From: an uncultured Pseudomonadota bacterium
Lineage (GTDB): Bacteria > Pseudomonadota > Gammaproteobacteria > Ga0077536
Reading direction: 5' to 3'
Assembly (NCBI GenBank): GCA_902551695.1
Contig: CACDEI010000011.1
Span: forward strand, 1 to 35,691
DNA: 35,691 nucleotides
Under the pieces are notes generated by a model. It worked only from the letters and a program-made list of their open reading frames with translations. It had not been told where the DNA came from and ran no database searches. The stretch's first letter is position 1, and each line of letters starts with the position of its first letter. The position numbers and the translations under genes were made by a program. This document shows, piece after piece, positions 1-8,268 of this stretch.

Positions 1-1
1 T

Positions 2-1789
2 CCCTCAGTTGAGGAGCTTGGCTTCGACCCTGTTGTACTGAGAAAAAAATATGCAGAAGAACGAGAAAAAAGACTTAGAAAAGACGGTAACGCCCAATAC
101 CAGGAAGTGACAGGAGATTTTGACCAGTATAATTTAGATCCCTACGTTTGCGAGAAGATTGTTAGAGAGCCTGTGACGGAAATAATTGATGCTGCAATAA
201 TCGGGGGAGGATTTGGTGGATTGCTTGCCGCTGTTCGGTTATTGGAAGCAGGCATCAAAAATATTCGAATCATAGAAAAAGCTGGAGATTTTGGAGGAAC
301 CTGGTATTGGAATCGGTACCCGGGAGCGCAGTGCGACATTGAATCCTATATATATCTTCCTCTACTCGAGGAAGTTAATTACATCCCTAAAGAAAAATAT
401 TCCTTCAGAGATGAGATATTTGAACACGCTCAACGTATTGGACGTCATTATGAGTTATATAAGAGGGCTTTTTTTCAAACTCAGGTTAGAGGTTCAAACT
501 GGGATGAGAAAAACGGAAGATGGAGAATTGAGACTGATAGGGGTGATGTCCTCAATGCGAAGTTTCTTATCATGTCTAGCGGTCCATTGAATCGGCCCAA
601 GTTACCCGCAATACCAGGGATTGAACAATTTAAAGGACATACTTTCCATACAAGTAGATGGGATTACGATTATACGGGTGGAGATTCTACAGGAGAACTT
701 TCTCGATTATCTGATAAGCGAGTTGGGATAATTGGTACTGGAGCAACTGCTATTCAATGTGTTTCGCATCTAGGAGCAGCGGCAAAAGAATTATACGTAT
801 TTCAGAGAACTCCATCAGCAATTGATGAACGGCTCAACAAACCAACGGACAAAGAGTGGGCGGCTTCTCTGCATCCTGGTTGGCACGCTGAAAGAAACAC
901 AAACTTTGCGTCCATATTGAGTGGTATTCCTCAAGAAGTAGATTTAGTAAATGATAGATGGACTGATCTGTTTAAGTCTCTTAGCGAATTGATGTCCTCA
1001 GATCAGGATATATCTATGGAAGACATGGCGGTTATGGCAGAAATTGCTGATTATCAAAAAATGAATAAACTGAGAGCTCGGGTAGAAGAAACGGTGGGAG
1101 ACAAAGAGACAGTAGAAGCCTTGAAACCCTGGTACCGACAGTGGTGTAAAAGACCAGTATTTAACGATGAGTTCTTGCCAACTTTTAATCGAAAAAGTGC
1201 GCATCTAGTTGATACTAACGGAAAGGGAGTGGAGCGAGTTACGGAAAATAGTGTTTTCGTCGATGGGGTGGAATATGAACTAGATTGCCTAATTTTTGCG
1301 ACGGGCTTTGAAGTGGGTACGGCTTACACGCAGCAGGCTGAGTTTGAACTCATTGGGAAGAACGGGATCAAGCTTACGGATTATTGGAAAGATGGTATGC
1401 GAACCTACCATGGTTTTCATGCCCGTGGATTTCCTAATTGCTTTCATATGGGTTTGACGCAAACCGGTTTGGCTCCTTGCTTCACCTATATGTTGGATCA
1501 CCAAGCTCAAAACGTAGCCTACATTGCGGAAGAAGTTTTGAAGAGGAAAGCTCATAGTGTGGAGACTAGTGTTGAGTCGGAAGCCGACTGGATAGAAACG
1601 GTCAACCAACCTACTTTTATGAGTGAGTACCAGAGTCATTGCACTCCAGGCTACTATAACAATGAGGGCAAGAAGGGTGGTAAAGGTTTTTTGGAGGGAC
1701 ACTATCCAGAAGGTCCTGTTCAATTTTACGCGATGTTAAAAAAATGGCGGGAAGAGGGTGATCTAAAAGGTTTGGAATTTCATTTGTAA
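2..1789 (+). CDS. Flavin-containing Baeyer-Villiger monooxygenase, 5' end outside the window
   Basis: Predicted FAD/NADPH monooxygenase that inserts oxygen next to a ketone to give an ester or lactone. The frame is open from base 2, and the 35 codons before the GTG at 107 align with the N-terminal extension of the paralog at 9408 (KKYAEERE.KRLRKDGNAQY against KKERDKRIRTEGNEQY). The GTG at 107 is therefore not the start and the gene is cut by the window edge. Visible motifs are the FAD-binding GGGFGG, the GGTWYWNRYPG block, the BVMO fingerprint FKGHTFHTSRWD, and a second Rossmann motif GTGATA. The long N-terminal extension matches the roughly 600-residue BVMO group (cyclopentadecanone-monooxygenase-like). 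It converges on the P450 gene with a 17-base gap. The family is clear; the substrate is unknown. Confidence 0.93.
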   Translation, partial: PSVEELGFDPVVLRKKYAEEREKRLRKDGNAQYQEVTGDFDQYNLDPYVCEKIVREPVTEIIDAAIIGGGFGGLLAAVRLLEAGIKNIRIIEKAGDFGGTWYWNRYPGAQCDIESYIYLPLLEEVNYIPKEKYSFRDEIFEHAQRIGRHYELYKRAFFQTQVRGSNWDEKNGRWRIETDRGDVLNAKFLIMSSGPLNRPKLPAIPGIEQFKGHTFHTSRWDYDYTGGDSTGELSRLSDKRVGIIGTGATAIQCVSHLGAAAKELYVFQRTPSAIDERLNKPTDKEWAASLHPGWHAERNTNFASILSGIPQEVDLVNDRWTDLFKSLSELMSSDQDISMEDMAVMAEIADYQKMNKLRARVEETVGDKETVEALKPWYRQWCKRPVFNDEFLPTFNRKSAHLVDTNGKGVERVTENSVFVDGVEYELDCLIFATGFEVGTAYTQQAEFELIGKNGIKLTDYWKDGMRTYHGFHARGFPNCFHMGLTQTGLAPCFTYMLDHQAQNVAYIAEEVLKRKAHSVETSVESEADWIETVNQPTFMSEYQSHCTPGYYNNEGKKGGKGFLEGHYPEGPVQFYAMLKKWREEGDLKGLEFHL

Positions 1790-1806
1790 ATTAGAAGATT
1801 TTAGCG

Positions 1807-3054
1807 TTACTCAGATAATTGAACAGTAAGGCTAGTGAAGCCACTGAAAAAGGGAAGTGTTCGACGTATAGGAGGCTTTTGGTGACTAAGGCAAATTCTA
1901 GGATACTTTGTCAGTAGCTCTTTAAAAGCTAATTGTGATTCTAAGCGAGCTAACGCAGCACCGAGACAAAGATGGATTCCTGTTCCAAATGCAATGTGGT
2001 CATTTTTGCTGCGATCTAATCGAAACTGGTGTGGATTCGAAAATTTTTCTGGGTCGTGATTAGCCGCAGAAAGTGATGCGGTCACCGTCTCGTGGGATTT
2101 TATTCGATGATTGTCCAGCAAGGTATCTTCCTGAGCGATTCGTCCGGTCTCCGATATGGGACAATCAAATCTCAGCATTTCTTCTACCGCATTCTCTAAT
2201 AACTCAGGATTTTTATTTAATAATTCTAGTGAGCCGGGCGAGTTAAGAAGTGCGTAGAAGCCGTTACCTATAAGGTCAGAAGTCGTAACATTGCCTGCGA
2301 CCATTAATTGGGTGCAAAGGCTAATTATCTCAAGGTCGCTTAAAAGACCTTTTTGTTCCTTTGCTTCCAACATGGCGGACATGAGTGAAGGTTTTTCTTT
2401 TACTACCGTTGATTGTATGTTTTCTTTGAAGGTGTTGGACATCTCGATATAACCGGTTCGTATTTTTTTTCTAGCGTCACTGGTTCGTTCGGGATCGTAT
2501 CCCATTAAAATGTCCTCGGACCATTTTCTCATATTTGATACTGAATCCTCGGGTAGCCCTAGCATTTTCAGAATAACTAGTGTTGAAAGCGGAGCTGCAT
2601 AGTCGGTGATAAGATCCATGCTTTTTTTCCCATCTACTTTGTCCAATAGATCTGAAGCAATTTTAATTATTGGATCACGCATTTTTTCCACTGCCTTGGG
2701 TGTAAAAAACTTAGTTATCAATTGTCGGACACGTCGATGATCGGGATCGTCAAGCAAGACTAGAGGTGGCTCATAAGCTGTTTGTCTCTTATTAGAATCA
2801 AGTCCCGTGGCAGCCAGATTTCGCATATAACTATCTTTTTCGCTAAATTGAGCTCTCACGCTAAAGCTAGGACATTTTAGTATTGATTCGACATCACGAA
2901 ATTTGGTTAAAAGTGTTCTTCCATACTCATCGTCTTTGAACTTTGGAGCGCTTAAGCGAATTTGGTCATATATCTGTTGTCTATTTTTTAAGAACTCTTC
3001 ATCGTGTGGTGTGAGGGCGCGTCCTTTGGGGAAATCACTTTTTTCCTTGTCCAT
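1807..3054 (-). CDS. Cytochrome P450 (soluble bacterial type)
   Basis: Soluble haem monooxygenase of about 415 residues, the usual length of bacterial class I P450s, without a membrane anchor. It shows the C-helix DHRRVR, the K-helix ExxR as EEMLR, and the haem loop FGTGIHLCLG with the cysteine ligand near residue 363. The I-helix reads AGNVTTSD, so the acidic residue of the usual AG-x-[D/E]-T motif is valine (see findings). I chose the ATG at 3054 over the TTG one codon upstream because GGAG lies nine bases before it. No ferredoxin or ferredoxin reductase is nearby, so electron partners must be encoded elsewhere. Its position between a BVMO and the amidase operon suggests hydroxylation of the same or a related substrate (inference). 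Confidence 0.93.
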   Translation of the reverse strand: MDKEKSDFPKGRALTPHDEEFLKNRQQIYDQIRLSAPKFKDDEYGRTLLTKFRDVESILKCPSFSVRAQFSEKDSYMRNLAATGLDSNKRQTAYEPPLVLLDDPDHRRVRQLITKFFTPKAVEKMRDPIIKIASDLLDKVDGKKSMDLITDYAAPLSTLVILKMLGLPEDSVSNMRKWSEDILMGYDPERTSDARKKIRTGYIEMSNTFKENIQSTVVKEKPSLMSAMLEAKEQKGLLSDLEIISLCTQLMVAGNVTTSDLIGNGFYALLNSPGSLELLNKNPELLENAVEEMLRFDCPISETGRIAQEDTLLDNHRIKSHETVTASLSAANHDPEKFSNPHQFRLDRSKNDHIAFGTGIHLCLGAALARLESQLAFKELLTKYPRICLSHQKPPIRRTLPFFSGFTSLTVQLSE

Positions 3055-3137
3055 CAAATTTTACTCCGCTAGGCATCGATAATAGAGAAAGCAAATAGAG
3101 AAATATTTCCCAGTAGCAACAGTTTGCTGACCTCAAA

Positions 3138-3821
3138 TCATTCCGGTTTTCGATAACCTAATCGCTCATAATATTTGGCAGGAATATCTTTTTTATTTTT
3201 ATAGCAGATAACTGAGCAATGTTCTTTGCCTAATTTTTCTGCAGGTTCGACGACTATGAATGGTGAGCCGGTGTCTTCAATATCAATTCTCTCCATAGCT
3301 GACTCATGAGCACAGTAGACTGGAAAATTGGGCGTGTTGTAGTTAAGCCGATGGGGTTTTTCCATTTTTAGAAAACCGTCCTCTCCCTCGTATAGTCCTT
3401 CCTGAATTAATCGGCCTCCGCTTCCGCAAGGTTTCATTTTTATAGTTATTTTTTCTTGATCCTCTGTGATTTCTAGTGGCTGGAGATGGCCGTGTAGCCC
3501 AGATACAAACATTTTTAATTTTGCCCGAAGATCTTTGCCTCCTGCATCCATTTTTTTTCTCAGTGGTGCCCACCAAGCTCGACAGCCATCAGTCATGATT
3601 TCCTCTAGGGCTTCATCGCCATACTTTCGCCCGACTTCGCTAAGGGTTGCGGTTATCCAGTTGCGATAAAGATCGTGCATTGCTAAGAATTCGTTATACA
3701 TTTTTTTAGAAAGTTTTTTAGCTTTTTCTGGCTCTTCATTCTCAATAGCTTCTAAAATACGGTCAAGCGTTCGTTTTTCCATTTCAACAATTTCTTCATT
3801 TGAAAAAAAATCATCAGACAT
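3138..3821 (-). CDS. Cysteine-containing protein of unknown function, possibly ATC-hydrolase-like
   Basis: A 227-residue soluble protein with no signal peptide or membrane segment. The first half (about 1-115) is helical and charged. The second half carries the conserved-looking blocks PCGSGGRL, YCAHES and EHCSVICYK, so several cysteines and a histidine could form a metal or thiol site. From memory this resembles proteins related to L-2-amino-thiazoline-4-carboxylic acid hydrolase / DUF6125-type families, but I cannot confirm that. A good Shine-Dalgarno (GGGAG, about eight bases before the ATG) supports the start. It lies 83 bases upstream of the P450 on the same strand, so co-transcription is likely and a role beside the P450 is possible (inference). 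Confidence 0.75.
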   Translation of the reverse strand: MSDDFFSNEEIVEMEKRTLDRILEAIENEEPEKAKKLSKKMYNEFLAMHDLYRNWITATLSEVGRKYGDEALEEIMTDGCRAWWAPLRKKMDAGGKDLRAKLKMFVSGLHGHLQPLEITEDQEKITIKMKPCGSGGRLIQEGLYEGEDGFLKMEKPHRLNYNTPNFPVYCAHESAMERIDIEDTGSPFIVVEPAEKLGKEHCSVICYKNKKDIPAKYYERLGYRKPE

Positions 3822-4212
3822 TATTAAGCTCCCTGTTAGTTTAAAATTTTTAGATGATATTTAAAGGATGCGTGTTAAGTAATAGAGAATTATATGTTAG
3901 AGCCTCAACATGAGAGAGTTGTTGATTTCACTTCATTTAGTTCTATTTTGCTTATCGATTTTTGTCGCTCCTCCTTTTCATCATCGGTAGGTGGGGGGTA
4001 GTACGGCTTTAGACGAAAAGATTGGTCTATCTAGTTGATGTAAACTTAAGAGGTCCTCTTATATAAAGTCTAAAATCTACTTAATTAACACCGTTGCGTC
4101 TACTGTTTTATTGTTGAAACAGTCCACAAAAGATATGTTTGTTATTCAAACATAATAGGTTAGGCTATGCGATTATTACTGTCGTAACTATAAATTTGTG
4201 TGGGGGCTTGAT
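3822..4212. promoter_or_regulatory. Divergent intergenic region with three perfect dyads
   Basis: These 391 bases separate the minus-strand unknown/P450 pair from the plus-strand amidase operon and must hold both promoters. I see no credible gene in them. Three perfect inverted repeats lie in the amidase-proximal third. They are TAAGAGG-T-CCTCTTA at 4047-4061, ACTGTTT/AAACAGT at 4102-4108 and 4117-4123 (8-base spacer), and TATGTTTG/CAAACATA at 4134-4141 and 4147-4154 (5-base spacer). The three sequences differ from one another. They look like operators or small RNA hairpins in the amidase leader; none has a U-tract typical of a terminator. Confidence 0.5.
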
Positions 4213-5589
4213 GTGGACAATCTTTTGAAAAAGAGTGGTCAGGAATTATCTGAATTAATCAAAGGCAAGGCGGTTTCGAGCGTCGAAGTGATTGAGGCGC
4301 ACCTAGAGCGAATCCGGACAATAAATCCTTATCTAAATGCAGTGACCCTAACCTTAGAAGAATCGGCTTTGGAGGCCGCAGAAAAAGCAGATAATGGTAC
4401 AGAACTAGAAAGGCGCCGGCCCTTGCATGGTGTGCCTTTCACGATCAAAGAAAATATAGACGTCTTGGGAACCCCTACGACCAACGGGTTGCCCATTTTA
4501 GCTGAAGCTATGCCGAGCAGGAATGATCCAATAGTCGAAAGAATGATTCAAGCGGGAGCAATACCCATAGGTAGGACAAATCTCCCTGAGATGGGAATGC
4601 GTCTCGATACTGATAACCCACTTAGAGGCAGAACGATTAATCCCTGGAACGCTGGTTTAACACCAGGGGGTTCCAGTGGTGGTGACGCCGCCGCGATTGC
4701 TACTGGTATGACTCCGATGGGATTGGGAAATGATATCGGTGGATCTTTACGAAATCCAGCTTATTGCTGCGGCATCAAATCTCTAAAACCCTCTATGGGA
4801 CGTCTGCCGTGGGCGCCGTCACTAGAACCGATCGATATGGGTATTCCTAGGTTACTTCTTTCGAATGGTCCAATGACCAGATCGGTTCGCGACCTTGGTT
4901 TGATGCTGTCTATTCTCTCAGGCCGCCATGTGGCTGATCCGGAATCGGTTGATGTTCCCTTGCATGGAACAGTACCAGTAGAAAAAAAAGCTGCGATAGT
5001 AACAAATTTACCTAAAGTATCCCTACCAAATTCCACCACCGACGCGATCGTAAAGGCGGGTAACATTTTGGAGAAAGCGGGTTGGGTAGTAGAGGAGGTG
5101 GAGGTGCCAGAATTAGAAAGGGTACATGAGGTATGGAGTACCCTTTTAGCGCCTCTCACTGCGAGTCTTCCGAGAGAGATTTTCAAACCGGAAACTAGAG
5201 CCTATCTCGATCGAATTTCAGATTTACATGTTGAATTGGATTTTGGTCACGCTTTGCGCGAGAGGCAACGATTAATGAGATTATACTCAGAGTTTTTTAA
5301 GAAGTTTACAGTATGTATCGGTCCCATTTGGGGGAATTTACCTTGGCCTATTAATAGCGATTTAGATCCAAATGTGGGTAATGAGTTGTTAAGACAAAGC
5401 TTTTCATTTATTACTCCTGGAAATTGCCTAGGTCTACCTGCGGTAGCTTTATCTACTGGAGTTGCGGATGGTTTGCCGACTGGGATACAGATATACTCCG
5501 AATTGTATCGGGACGATTTGTGCTTACTAGCGGCGGAGATCATCGAGTCGCCATCTGATCAAATTACTCCTATTGAACCTGTGAAATGA
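4213..5589 (+). CDS. Amidase signature family hydrolase
   Basis: Hydrolyses a carboxamide, or possibly an ester or carbamate, with the Ser-cisSer-Lys triad. Numbered from the GTG at 4213, the triad is Lys79 (in VPFTIKEN), Ser154 (in PGGSSGGD) and Ser178 (in DIGGSLR). The spacings of 75 and 24 residues equal those of fatty acid amide hydrolase. Length is 458 residues, normal for the family. An upstream in-frame GTG at 4198 has no Shine-Dalgarno, whereas GGGGG sits seven bases before 4213, so I prefer 4213. The C-terminal half diverges from GatA, and no gatB or gatC is present, so this is a catabolic amidase rather than the tRNA amidotransferase subunit. It is first of three plus-strand genes; the next starts 63 bases after its stop. 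Confidence 0.92.
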   Translation: MDNLLKKSGQELSELIKGKAVSSVEVIEAHLERIRTINPYLNAVTLTLEESALEAAEKADNGTELERRRPLHGVPFTIKENIDVLGTPTTNGLPILAEAMPSRNDPIVERMIQAGAIPIGRTNLPEMGMRLDTDNPLRGRTINPWNAGLTPGGSSGGDAAAIATGMTPMGLGNDIGGSLRNPAYCCGIKSLKPSMGRLPWAPSLEPIDMGIPRLLLSNGPMTRSVRDLGLMLSILSGRHVADPESVDVPLHGTVPVEKKAAIVTNLPKVSLPNSTTDAIVKAGNILEKAGWVVEEVEVPELERVHEVWSTLLAPLTASLPREIFKPETRAYLDRISDLHVELDFGHALRERQRLMRLYSEFFKKFTVCIGPIWGNLPWPINSDLDPNVGNELLRQSFSFITPGNCLGLPAVALSTGVADGLPTGIQIYSELYRDDLCLLAAEIIESPSDQITPIEPVK

Positions 5590-5652
5590 TAGAAAATAGG
5601 ACATCTCGAAGAAATAAAATAGGCTGGTTAAATAAGTGAATTGGAATGTCGA

Positions 5653-6696
5653 ATGAGTGGAATTGAAAAGCAACCTGAAGGTTATGACATCAAGGCGGTA
5701 GAAGGATGGATCAAAGAAAATATTGAGCAACTCAATCCACCTTTTGAATGGTCCCGTTTGGAAGGAGGGCATTCGAATCTTACTTATAAATTGGAAGATA
5801 ATAGGGGTCAGCAGGCGGTCATTAGAAGACCTCCACTTGGCAAATTGTTACCAAAAGCTCATGATATGGAGCGAGAATGGTCGATTATCTCGGCCCTCGA
5901 AGAAACCGCTGTTCCGGTCGCGCCCGCACTAGGCTTTTACCCTGATTCGGATCTCATAGGGGCTCATTTCTACGTAATGGGTCTCGTCGCTGGAAAAGCT
6001 CTCTACAACGCCATGGATACCGAAAATTGGGTCAAAAAAGATAAGAGGGTAGAGCTTGCTACTTCCTTTATAAACGTGTTGGCCGATTTACACTCTCTGG
6101 ACCCAGATAAGGTTGGCCTTGCTGGTCTGGGAAAAAAAGAAGACTATGTTGGTCGTCAGCTGAAGACTTGGTATCGTTCCTGGAACGCTTCAATGGAAGC
6201 TGCGGAGTACGATGATCCGCGCTTACATGAACTTCATCGATATCTTACCTCTAATGTGCCGGACCAAGGGCAAGCTCGAATTGTGCATGGTGACTATGGA
6301 TTACATAATTGTTTGGTTGGTTCTGATGCTAAAATAGCTGCAGTACTTGATTGGGAAATCTCTACTTTGGGTGATCCACTGGCAGACTTGGCTTATGCCC
6401 TGAATCAATGGGCACTTCCAGAAGATGAAACACCAGGAAGAGATAACGCAGCTACGGCCCTTCCGGGATTTCCGACTAGAGGTGATTTGGCGGAGATTTA
6501 CAGTAACAGAACAGGACGAGACCTATCTAACCTTAGTTTTTATATAGCCTTTAATTGGTGTAAATCTGCAATGATTATTCACGGCGTATATGCGAGATAT
6601 AAGGAGGGAAAGAAGACGACTGTAGGGGTTGATATGGAGGACCTTCGGGAGCGGGTAGGACGATGCATTGATCTGGCTGAGAGTGCATTGAAATAA
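5653..6696 (+). CDS. Aminoglycoside-phosphotransferase-fold kinase (APH / FadE36-like)
   Basis: Predicted small-molecule kinase of 347 residues. It shows a glycine-rich loop GGHSNLTYK near residue 40, the VIRRPP lysine-strand equivalent, the catalytic loop HGDYGLHN near 209 and the metal-binding DWE near 232, followed by LGDPLADLAY. This subfamily usually sits beside acyl-CoA dehydrogenases and is related to the kinase domain of ACAD10, which phosphorylates hydroxyacyl substrates; antibiotic resistance is not implied. No acyl-CoA dehydrogenase is in this window. The ATG at 5653 is preferred to the TTG at 5641. Only three bases separate its stop from the next gene, so the two are probably translationally coupled. 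It may phosphorylate a hydroxy acid released by the amidase (inference). Confidence 0.88.
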   Translation: MSGIEKQPEGYDIKAVEGWIKENIEQLNPPFEWSRLEGGHSNLTYKLEDNRGQQAVIRRPPLGKLLPKAHDMEREWSIISALEETAVPVAPALGFYPDSDLIGAHFYVMGLVAGKALYNAMDTENWVKKDKRVELATSFINVLADLHSLDPDKVGLAGLGKKEDYVGRQLKTWYRSWNASMEAAEYDDPRLHELHRYLTSNVPDQGQARIVHGDYGLHNCLVGSDAKIAAVLDWEISTLGDPLADLAYALNQWALPEDETPGRDNAATALPGFPTRGDLAEIYSNRTGRDLSNLSFYIAFNWCKSAMIIHGVYARYKEGKKTTVGVDMEDLRERVGRCIDLAESALK

Positions 6697-6699
6697 AAA

Positions 6700-7560
6700 G
6701 TGCAAGCCTTAAAGTATATAGCTAGCTATTGGACCTTAGCCGGGAAAGTGGTTCCACTTGGCAATCCTGAGCAAGAAGCGAGCGATGTTGGATTCCAAGA
6801 CCGCCTGGAGGTTGCTGCGAAAGCCGGATATTCTGGAGTAGGATTTATAAGTTCAGATTTAATAAAAATACGTAAAAAATTTAGTCTTGTTGAGATAAGG
6901 TCTCTGTTGAAAGATTACGGTCTACCTTATCTTGAGTTAGAGTTTCTCACTGGATGGATGGCTGACGGACGTGAATTATCTGATTCAGAAAAAATGTTCA
7001 CTGACATGTTGGAAGTGGCCGATGTAGTGGGTGTAAGACATATTAAAGTAGGTCCGGATATGGAGGGAAAGGATTGGCCATTGGAGCGAATGGTGGAGCG
7101 ATTTGCCAGGTTATGTGAACGAGCGAAAAGTGTCGGAACGATGCTTTCACTAGAAATGATGCCTTGGAGTAATCTGAACAATTTAGAATCTGCCCTGTCT
7201 GTTGTTCAGGGTGCGAATTATGACAATGGTGGTCTCTTGCTCGATATTTGGCACGTTGCTAGAGCTGATATTCCCTACGGAGCAATTTCAAGTATTCCGA
7301 GTAGAATGATCAATTATGTAGAAATTAATGATGCGGATCGGGAAGTTAAAGGGAGTCTTCTAGAAGATACGCTGAATCATCGAAGATTTTGTGGTGATGG
7401 AAGTTTTGATGTTCCAGAATTTTTGAAAGCAGTTTTATCACAAGGTTATAAAGGGCCTTTTGGTTTGGAGATTATTTCGGAAGCTCAGCGTCAGCGGTCG
7501 TTTCGTGAGGTGGCTTATGATGCTATCAAAAAAGCGAAAGAGCAGGCGTCTAAAATTTAA
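6700..7560 (+). CDS. Sugar phosphate isomerase/epimerase family TIM-barrel protein
   Basis: A 286-residue protein of the xylose-isomerase-like / AP-endonuclease-2 fold. Candidate metal ligands on barrel strands are Glu in SLEMMPW, Asp and His in LLLDIWH, Glu in NYVEIND and Glu in FGLEII. Length is typical. The start is GTG at 6700, three bases after the kinase stop, and no ATG is close by, so coupling to the upstream gene is likely. The family covers isomerases, epimerases, dehydratases and hydroxypyruvate isomerases, so the substrate cannot be assigned. As the third gene of the amidase-kinase operon it probably rearranges a product of that pathway (inference). Confidence 0.87.
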   Translation: MQALKYIASYWTLAGKVVPLGNPEQEASDVGFQDRLEVAAKAGYSGVGFISSDLIKIRKKFSLVEIRSLLKDYGLPYLELEFLTGWMADGRELSDSEKMFTDMLEVADVVGVRHIKVGPDMEGKDWPLERMVERFARLCERAKSVGTMLSLEMMPWSNLNNLESALSVVQGANYDNGGLLLDIWHVARADIPYGAISSIPSRMINYVEINDADREVKGSLLEDTLNHRRFCGDGSFDVPEFLKAVLSQGYKGPFGLEIISEAQRQRSFREVAYDAIKKAKEQASKI

Positions 7561-7703
7561 AAAAATCTGTCTTTTGCTGAGCAACGACCGATCGGTGTGG
7601 GTTATTATTGGAGCTTTCATCGACCAAGATTGAGAATTATTGTGACGACACGCTGAATGTCCCCAATGGGTCCCTTGAAAATTAAAATATCTCTATGAAG
7701 TTC
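7561..7703. other. Convergent intergenic gap, no gene
   Basis: This gap lies between the plus-strand TIM-barrel gene and the minus-strand NTF2-like gene. It contains a 10-base palindrome, ACCGATCGGT, at 7587-7596. I found no convincing intrinsic terminator for either direction. Confidence 0.4.
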
Positions 7704-8168
7704 TCAGTCGCCGGAACTGACAGGTACTTTATCGGGAATGATAACTGTCGCTATCTTCCAGGCTCCTTTTACTTTCAACAATAAATAGGTTACGTCCGAT
7801 CGAACGATGAGATTGTCCTTGTTATCTAGTCGGGAGAAATTCATTTTCAGTACAGCGGATTCATTGTCCTCAAAAGGAACAGAGGAACTGTTGATGACGG
7901 ATCTTGCCCAGCCTGTCGATTCTATCTTTTGGTAATCAATATAGTCATTCCAGCGAGTATAAGAGGTGATTCTACCAGCTGTTACTCGTAGGAGTGGTTC
8001 ATTAAAGACAGTCTTAAGGACACTCGAGTTTTTGTCATTAAAGGCTTCAATAAAATATTGAAGAAAAACTTCTGGTTCCATCTCTTTGGCAAGGGGTTTT
8101 TCTACGATACCAATCTGCATAGTAAAAATTAAAAGTAAGAAGCATAGTTTATTCTTGATTCTCGACAT
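7704..8168 (-). CDS. Exported NTF2/SnoaL-like protein
   Basis: A 154-residue protein with an N-terminal signal peptide: positive MSRIKNK, then a hydrophobic stretch from about 8 to 20, with likely cleavage near the LAKE segment around residue 28. The mature part has the pattern of the small cone-shaped NTF2-like fold: an opening helix (VFLQYFIEAFNDKN), a central segment, and C-terminal strands VTYLLLKVKGAWKIATVII. Such proteins bind small hydrophobic ligands or act as accessory or isomerase-like proteins. No catalytic residues can be assigned. It lies on the same strand as the MDR gene, whose stop is 100 bases upstream, so shared transcription is possible. Confidence 0.75.
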   Translation of the reverse strand: MSRIKNKLCFLLLIFTMQIGIVEKPLAKEMEPEVFLQYFIEAFNDKNSSVLKTVFNEPLLRVTAGRITSYTRWNDYIDYQKIESTGWARSVINSSSVPFEDNESAVLKMNFSRLDNKDNLIVRSDVTYLLLKVKGAWKIATVIIPDKVPVSSGD

Positions 8169-8268
8169 CTAGTTTATTCCCCATAAATAAATTTGAGAAT
8201 GATTATTTTGGCCTGGTCTTCGGATCTACAGCCATCCCAATGAAAACTTTTACCGGTCTCATATCATG

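Noticed and set aside
107-109. GTG at 107 as the start of the first BVMO
   Set aside because: The same frame is open to the window edge and the upstream 35 codons match the N-terminus of the paralog at 9408, so the gene starts outside the window.
3911-3991. A 26-codon frame (MRELLISLHLV...) in the divergent gap
   Set aside because: It has no ribosome-binding site, its length is within chance for AT-rich DNA, and it overlaps expected promoter sequence.
4213-5589. GatA subunit of the Asp/Glu-tRNA amidotransferase
   Set aside because: No gatB or gatC neighbours, and the C-terminal half is unlike GatA; an independent amidase is better supported.
5653-6696. Antibiotic-resistance aminoglycoside phosphotransferase
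   Set aside because: The HGD-x-N and DWE motifs are of the APH fold, but the sequence pattern is that of the metabolic ACAD10/FadE36-like branch and the context is catabolic.
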